A stretch of DNA of 64,000 nt. Source: Candidatus Obscuribacterales bacterium. Lineage in GTDB: Bacteria > Cyanobacteriota > Vampirovibrionia > Obscuribacterales > Obscuribacteraceae. Shown piece by piece: positions 59,380 through 64,000 of this stretch. Location of the stretch: contig JAKFVU010000080.1 of assembly GCA_021732025.1 (NCBI GenBank), forward strand, positions 62,001 to 126,000. The letters run 5' to 3'. Both the position numbers and the translations under genes were made by a program. The notes under the pieces were generated by a model that searched no databases, was not told where the DNA came from, and saw only the letters and a program-made list of their open reading frames with translations. The number at the start of each line of letters is the position of its first letter. Position 1 is the stretch's first letter.

Positions 59380-61194
59380 CTAAATTCTCTTTCGCGCAAA
59401 AATCACAGCAGAATCATTGCGGTAGCGAGTTTCCCATGCAGGATTATTCTGCAACTCTAAAGCAATGCTGGCGCCTGGTTTGACGAACACCCAATCAATC
59501 TTGTAGGCATCAAGTAACATCTGCCAGCCGTTTAAGCAGCAAAGAATCGTGCGGTAGTCTTCGACAATTTTCTCACTGTATACACGAGGACGAGTATCAA
59601 TAAATACTTTCGGTGTTGCTCGCAGCTGCCAGTCGAGCAAATCACCAAAACTGGCGTCGTTGAACACTCGGCCACTAAGCTCTGATTTATGCTTTTCAAT
59701 ATAGCTGAGTGCCTCTATTGATGGCAATTGCGGTTTCACGATTTTGTTGGCAACAAGACAAACACCGGCAATAGAACAGAACGAGACGATGGCCAATTCA
59801 AATGCACCACCAGCTAACCAAACATCAAGTGAGTGAAAATTGAGGTCTTGCCAGAACGTGCGCTTGGGCTTAGTGGCGGCCGGAGCAGTAGTAGCAGCAG
59901 CAGTATTGGCAGTTGCAGTTGCAGATTCAGATTCAGACTCAGCACTCGCTGCCTGTAGTGCCGTTTCAGCGTGATTGGCTAAGCGCCGCAAGCCAAGTAA
60001 GGCGAGAACTTCTGCGAGAAGAACCAGAGTAGTAAATATCATCAGTGTTGGTAGACACAAGCCGAGGGCAACAGCGAAGCAACCAATCGCAGTGGCAGTA
60101 ACTGTCTCAGAAAACACAAGGGCATCGACAAAAGTCGAGGCGGAAAGATTAGCTTGCTTAGACTTGAAAGTGCGAAATCCGCGTAAAGCAAGAAAAACAA
60201 AGGCACAGCAAAGTAGCCCATAGGGCCAATAGGCATGAGCAGAAAAAGCAACAGGCGCCGATAAGGAAAAGCCTAGAAGATTGCCAATATTGATATTGCC
60301 AATGATGATATTGTCACTGCTGCCAGTCAACAGCGAGAGACACAGAGCAGGAATGGTAGCCCAAATTTTCCAACCGTATGGAGTGGCAAAACTAGCAGCC
60401 AGCGAGCCCACAAGCGCAAGGGTCAACTCTATTTTCAGTGATCTGTTTGGCTGCTGTTTAGACGAACTAAGTAATTCGCCCACCAAACAACCAAGAAGAA
60501 TCAACAGGCCAGCCACAAAACCGATATGCATATTCGCCCAGAGCACCATAAGTGGTACTAAGACATAGGCAATTCGAAAAACCTTCTCGTCATGCCAGAG
60601 AAGGGCGGTGCGTGCATGGTGTACCACTTGCAAAAAGATAGCGAGAAACAAATAAGAGAAGATTTCAGTACAGCTCGTTGGGCAAAGAAATGCTGTCAGC
60701 ATCGCCAATAGCACCAGAGCCAATCCGGCAACGAATGGCGCACCACGCCGAACGACAAAGCCGATAGGTAACGACAAAAATGCCGTGACAATTACCACAG
60801 CATTAAGCATTAGTAGAGTGAGCAGGCCACCAGACAATGTCGAAAGGTAAGAAACCAGAGCCGACAGCCATTGGTCTACGACAAAGAGGTGGCCATGACT
60901 TGATTGAGCTCCCGGCACCCACGAAAAGGGCTCTAAATCAGGCACCGCTCCGTGTTCATAAATCCAGCGGCCGAGCGCCAGAAACCAGCTAGTATCAGGG
61001 TGAGTGAGAGCTGTGGCAGCAACCCAGCAGCCCACGCCAAATGACACGAGCAAAATTAGGCCTAGAACTACGCGAGATACAGCGGTTGCTAGAGCTTCTT
61101 GAGCCGAAACCTCTAACTTAATTTTCGCCGGTACGTGCTTAGGTGGTTCGCTGGAATCACGAGGTTCATCATTGTAGAGATCCTCAAGTTCCAA
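59380..61194 (-). CDS. Large polytopic membrane protein (glycosyltransferase-like)
   Basis: 604 residues with roughly eleven membrane helices (VSRVVLGLILLVSFGVG to FELAIVSFCSIAGVCLVA). The first loop has HPDTSWFLALGRWIYEHGAV and LEPFSWVPGAQSSHGH; an Asp in this loop and the pattern D..W.L..GR.I......P..D.FSW are typical of dolichyl-phosphate-mannose-mannosyltransferase-like (GT39/GT83-type) proteins. A low-complexity Ala/Thr/Glu region lies near 420-440. Substrate unknown. The 3 bp gap to guaA suggests co-transcription with it. Confidence 0.8.
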   Translation of the reverse strand: MELEDLYNDEPRDSSEPPKHVPAKIKLEVSAQEALATAVSRVVLGLILLVSFGVGCWVAATALTHPDTSWFLALGRWIYEHGAVPDLEPFSWVPGAQSSHGHLFVVDQWLSALVSYLSTLSGGLLTLLMLNAVVIVTAFLSLPIGFVVRRGAPFVAGLALVLLAMLTAFLCPTSCTEIFSYLFLAIFLQVVHHARTALLWHDEKVFRIAYVLVPLMVLWANMHIGFVAGLLILLGCLVGELLSSSKQQPNRSLKIELTLALVGSLAASFATPYGWKIWATIPALCLSLLTGSSDNIIIGNINIGNLLGFSLSAPVAFSAHAYWPYGLLCCAFVFLALRGFRTFKSKQANLSASTFVDALVFSETVTATAIGCFAVALGLCLPTLMIFTTLVLLAEVLALLGLRRLANHAETALQAASAESESESATATANTAAATTAPAATKPKRTFWQDLNFHSLDVWLAGGAFELAIVSFCSIAGVCLVANKIVKPQLPSIEALSYIEKHKSELSGRVFNDASFGDLLDWQLRATPKVFIDTRPRVYSEKIVEDYRTILCCLNGWQMLLDAYKIDWVFVKPGASIALELQNNPAWETRYRNDSAVIFARKRI

Positions 61195-61197
61195 GGC

Positions 61198-62808
61198 TTA
61201 TTCCCATTCAATCGTTGCTGGTGGCTTAGAAGTGACGTCATAAACGACTCTGTTGATACCGGGCACTTCGTTGACGATGCGCGATGAAATATCAGAGAGC
61301 AAGTCATAAGGCAATCTCGCCCAATCAGCGGTCATGCCATCTTCAGAGGTTACAGCGCGAATCACAATTTGATTCTGATATGTGCGCTGGTCTCCCATAA
61401 CGCCTACTGATAGTGTTGGCAACAAGACACCAAAGACTTGCCAAACCTGGCGATAGAGGCCGTGGCTCTTAATTTCTTCGCGAATAATCCAGTCAGCTTC
61501 TCTCAAAGTTTTGAGGCGTTCTTTAGTCACTTCACCAAGAACACGAATGGCTAAACCTGGGCCTGGGAACGGATGGCGTTCGATAATGCCAGGTGGCACA
61601 CCAATTTCGCGACCCAATACGCGCACTTCATCTTTGAACAATTTGCAGAACGGCTCTACCAATTCAAACTGCAAATCTTCTGGCAAGCCACCAACGTTGT
61701 GGTGCGATTTGATTTTTACTGCGACTTTCTTACCAGTCTTAGAATCAATTTTTGTTCCAGCCGATTCAATAACGTCTGGATACAGTGTGCCTTGAGCTAA
61801 GAAATCAAAAGGTCCTAGTCGGCGTGATTCTTCTTCGAATACACGAATAAATTCAGCACCAATGGCTTTGCGCTTTTCTTCAGGATCAGTTACTCCGGCG
61901 ATCTTGCCGATGAAGCGATCGCGCGCTTTTACAAAGTGAACGGGAATATTGAAGTCACGCTCAAAGGTTTCGACCAGCCACTCAGGCTCGTTCTTGCGCA
62001 TAAAGCCTTGGTCGATGAACATACAAGTGAGCTTATCGCCGATAGCCTTGTGCAACAGAAACGCCAGAGTCGAGCTGTCTACTCCGCCAGAAAGAGCCAG
62101 TAGAACTCGGCGATCACCACAGCGTTCTTTCACTTCACGAATTGCTTCTTCTATATAGCGGCTCATGGTCCAGCTTTTGCTACATTCGCAAACACCGAGC
62201 ACGAAGTTTGAAATTATTTGCTTTCCACCAACGGTGTGCACAACTTCTGGGTGGAACTGCACGCCGTAGAGCTTGCGTGTTTCATCAGCTATGGCTGCAA
62301 CTGGTGTGTCGGCAGTGCGAGCAACGGTAGCGAACCCCTCAGGCAGGGTTGTAACGCTGTCGCCATGGCTCATCCAGCTCTCTATAGCGGGGTCGAGACC
62401 TTCAAAAAGTTTGTCGTGGTGAACAATTGTCAGCAGGGCGCGGCCATATTCCCGAACGGTGGAAGGCTCGACATGACCACCAAGGTCGCGAGACATAAGC
62501 TGCATGCCGTAGCACACGCCTAAGACCGGTATGCCAAGCTTCCAAATATCTTGATCTAGTTGGGGGGCAAATTCGTCGTAACAGCTTGAGGGGCCACCGG
62601 AGAGGATGATACCTTTGGGGTTGAGCCTCTTGAGTTCTTCAGCTGAGAGTGAGTGGGGCAAAAGCTCTGAATAGACGTTCAGTTCGCGAATACGGCGGGC
62701 AATGAGCTGCGAATACTGCGAGCCAAAATCAAGAATCGCGATGGAGTCGGTGAGTGCATTGTCAGGCGCGTGGCCCTTCGATTGCGCCATCTGGCTGGAT
62801 GTCATCAT
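61198..62808 (-). CDS. guaA: GMP synthase (glutamine-hydrolysing)
   Basis: 536 residues, standard size plus a short N-terminal extension. Glutamine amidotransferase: [16 protein letters not shown], nucleophile Cys99 in [10 protein letters not shown], and His/Glu in [13 protein letters not shown] pyrophosphatase: P-loop [17 protein letters not shown]-terminal dimer domain: [16 protein letters not shown] and the end [10 protein letters not shown]. Converts XMP to GMP with glutamine and ATP. GGGGG ribosome site before ATG 62808. It is followed after 3 bp by the polytopic membrane protein. Confidence 0.98.
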   Translation of the reverse strand: MMTSSQMAQSKGHAPDNALTDSIAILDFGSQYSQLIARRIRELNVYSELLPHSLSAEELKRLNPKGIILSGGPSSCYDEFAPQLDQDIWKLGIPVLGVCYGMQLMSRDLGGHVEPSTVREYGRALLTIVHHDKLFEGLDPAIESWMSHGDSVTTLPEGFATVARTADTPVAAIADETRKLYGVQFHPEVVHTVGGKQIISNFVLGVCECSKSWTMSRYIEEAIREVKERCGDRRVLLALSGGVDSSTLAFLLHKAIGDKLTCMFIDQGFMRKNEPEWLVETFERDFNIPVHFVKARDRFIGKIAGVTDPEEKRKAIGAEFIRVFEEESRRLGPFDFLAQGTLYPDVIESAGTKIDSKTGKKVAVKIKSHHNVGGLPEDLQFELVEPFCKLFKDEVRVLGREIGVPPGIIERHPFPGPGLAIRVLGEVTKERLKTLREADWIIREEIKSHGLYRQVWQVFGVLLPTLSVGVMGDQRTYQNQIVIRAVTSEDGMTADWARLPYDLLSDISSRIVNEVPGINRVVYDVTSKPPATIEWE

Positions 62809-62899
62809 GTCCCCCTTGTATTTGCCCTTCGCCCTATAGCCGTCTATTATCTCTTGAGTTGAGGCAAGATTTTAGTAGTACGTAGCGAAGTGAAGTAGT

Positions 62900-63430
62900 T
62901 TGACATCCAATTGGCATCAAGACAATCAAAACGCCCTATCCCATTTTCCTGAATTGAGCGAGATCTTCGAACATTTGCCCAATTACCAGGTGGTAAATGA
63001 AGGTTTGCAACGCGGCGGTCAACCAACAGAACGTGGCTTTCAAATTTTGAAAGATGAGGGTGTCAAAACCATTCTTAATTTGCGCGAAGAAAGCGACAAT
63101 TTGGCCGCGGAAGAAGCGCTAATCAAGAGGCTTGGTCTAAATTATCATTCTTTGGTTGTTTCACCGTTCGGCTTTCCCTCAGCCGAATTGATTCACAAGG
63201 CTATCAGCATCATCACAGATGAAAGCAAGCAACCTGTGTTCGTCCACTGCCTTCACGGTCAAGACCGCACGGGTATGCTAATCGGTATTTATCGCATGGT
63301 GGTGGAAGAGTGGAACTTGCAAGATGCATATAGTGAAATGTTGGCCATGGGTTTTCACGCCGGTTTTACCAATCTAAAGAACACTGCAGAAAGTTATCAT
63401 GGCAAGAAGATGCCACTGTGCGAGATCTAG
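62900..63430 (+). CDS. Dual-specificity/tyrosine phosphatase-like protein
   Basis: 176 residues from TTG 62900; no Shine-Dalgarno, but domain starts soon after. Active-site loop VHCLHGQDRTG with Cys117 and Arg123, the Cx5R signature; NEGLQRGGQPTERGFQILKD near residue 33 and KTILNLREE are the conserved start of DSP/Siw14-like phosphatases. Substrate could be phosphoprotein or inositol phosphate. Divergent to guaA, and 3 bp before the next membrane protein gene, so possibly co-transcribed with it. Confidence 0.88.
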   Translation: MTSNWHQDNQNALSHFPELSEIFEHLPNYQVVNEGLQRGGQPTERGFQILKDEGVKTILNLREESDNLAAEEALIKRLGLNYHSLVVSPFGFPSAELIHKAISIITDESKQPVFVHCLHGQDRTGMLIGIYRMVVEEWNLQDAYSEMLAMGFHAGFTNLKNTAESYHGKKMPLCEI

Positions 63431-63433
63431 CCA

Positions 63434-64000
63434 ATGACGCTGAAAAAACTATTGGCACAGGCGATCATATTTTGGGCGGTGGTGACCTTCACCATAATGT
63501 ACTACATTGATTTCAAATTGCCTGCCGCCATTGCCATATCTGATTATTTGATGACCTTCCACACAGCGGGATGGATAGCCGCTCACGGCAAGTGGGAAAT
63601 ACTTTACCCGGCCGCCGGTGCCACCACTTTTCACGGGGCTGCCTTCGACCAACTTTCGCACGAGCTGTTGAAAAACATGCCCGCCGCCTCAGTTTCAGAA
63701 TATATGTATATGCCGCTAAGCGCATTGGTTTTTGCTCCATATAGTGCGCTAAGGATTGAGTTTTCGCTGTTAGCCTGGCAACTAACCTCACTAGCAGCCA
63801 TTTTCGCTTCTACCTGTTTGATTCTAATTGGTAGCGCAAGAAGTGTGGCAATAGAGCAGACTGATTCTGCTCTTGTTCAGGCGCGTGAGAGCAAACTGTA
63901 TCTTGCTCTCACGGCGGCATCTACCCTGTCTTTCCTTCCTGTTTGCTTCACGCTATGGATTGGCCAAGTCGGCTTAGTATTTGGATTGCTTCCGCTAGCT
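63434..64000 (+). CDS. GT87-like membrane glycosyltransferase (3' end outside window)
   Basis: Starts with ATG 63434, 3 bp after the previous stop, and stays open to the window end (189 codons seen). The N-terminus has a membrane helix (AQAIIFWAVVTFTIMYY), then DYLMTFHTAGWIAAHGKWEI and EYMYMPLSALVFAPYSAL, a typical layout of DUF2029/GT87 mannosyltransferases (Asp in loop 1, Y.P..A..F.P). Further helices follow (LAAIFASTCLILIGS; LSFLPVCFTLWIG). Truncated by the window edge. Confidence 0.8.
   Translation, partial: MTLKKLLAQAIIFWAVVTFTIMYYIDFKLPAAIAISDYLMTFHTAGWIAAHGKWEILYPAAGATTFHGAAFDQLSHELLKNMPAASVSEYMYMPLSALVFAPYSALRIEFSLLAWQLTSLAAIFASTCLILIGSARSVAIEQTDSALVQARESKLYLALTAASTLSFLPVCFTLWIGQVGLVFGLLPLA

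Noticed and set aside
1..64000. CRISPR arrays, tRNA/rRNA genes, insertion sequences or prophage
   Set aside because: No regularly spaced repeats, no transposase or phage structural motifs and no tRNA-like cloverleaf were noticed; short RNAs could be missed by eye.

Overview
The window reads as bacterial chromosome of moderate GC (roughly half by eye), densely coding, with no rRNA, tRNA, CRISPR array, insertion sequence or phage structural genes that I could recognise. Many exported TPR proteins, paralogous sensor kinases and large lineage-specific proteins with no family suggest a non-photosynthetic relative of cyanobacteria (Melainabacteria/Obscuribacterales-like). That placement is inference from gene style only; no phylogenetic marker was compared.

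Layout. 1-766: 3' part of a response regulator-PAS protein. 980-4662: an exported thioredoxin-like gene interrupted by one in-frame UGA, a two-gene module (small GE-TGHAH protein plus DUF6745-like protein) behind a TetR-type palindrome, and a Phd-VapC toxin-antitoxin pair. 4659-11424: divergent oxalate/formate block, with ydeP-like molybdoenzyme, fdhD and aldo/keto reductase on the minus strand and an exported bicupin oxalate decarboxylase plus a second aldo/keto reductase on the plus strand. 11586-18882: a large protein with a PI3/4-kinase-like C-terminal half, a PNPOx-SDR pair, an exported TPR protein, and a di-heme oxidoreductase/IPT pair. 19093-23578: four genes of TadE/TadG type, closed by a strong bidirectional terminator. 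23671-29403: orphan DNA methyltransferase, Rieske oxygenase, and two paralogous PHB-depolymerase-like hydrolases flanking a flavoprotein.

29758-39411 holds an EF-hand protein and two paralogous response regulators and two paralogous sensor kinases spread among hypothetical genes. 39862-44252 is a run of co-directional genes (an orphan four-S1-domain RNA-binding protein followed by small helical proteins). Their start codons lack Shine-Dalgarno sequences and follow U-rich leaders, and two sit directly behind near-identical hairpin + ACAAACTTTTTTA elements. This is the least explained part of the window. 44343-50655 carries an MFS transporter, a RibD/DHFR-like gene of higher GC, and an AbiE-type (type IV) toxin-antitoxin system whose toxin is fused to a WYL-like domain and a zinc-knuckle tail.

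51346-64000: hypothetical proteins, TPR proteins, a MoxR ATPase/VWA/membrane protein operon, a TPR-alpha/beta-hydrolase fusion, a polytopic membrane protein, guaA, a DSP-type phosphatase and the start of a GT87-like membrane protein. A palindrome of about 50 bp occurs twice (37473 and 59291), each time between convergent genes.
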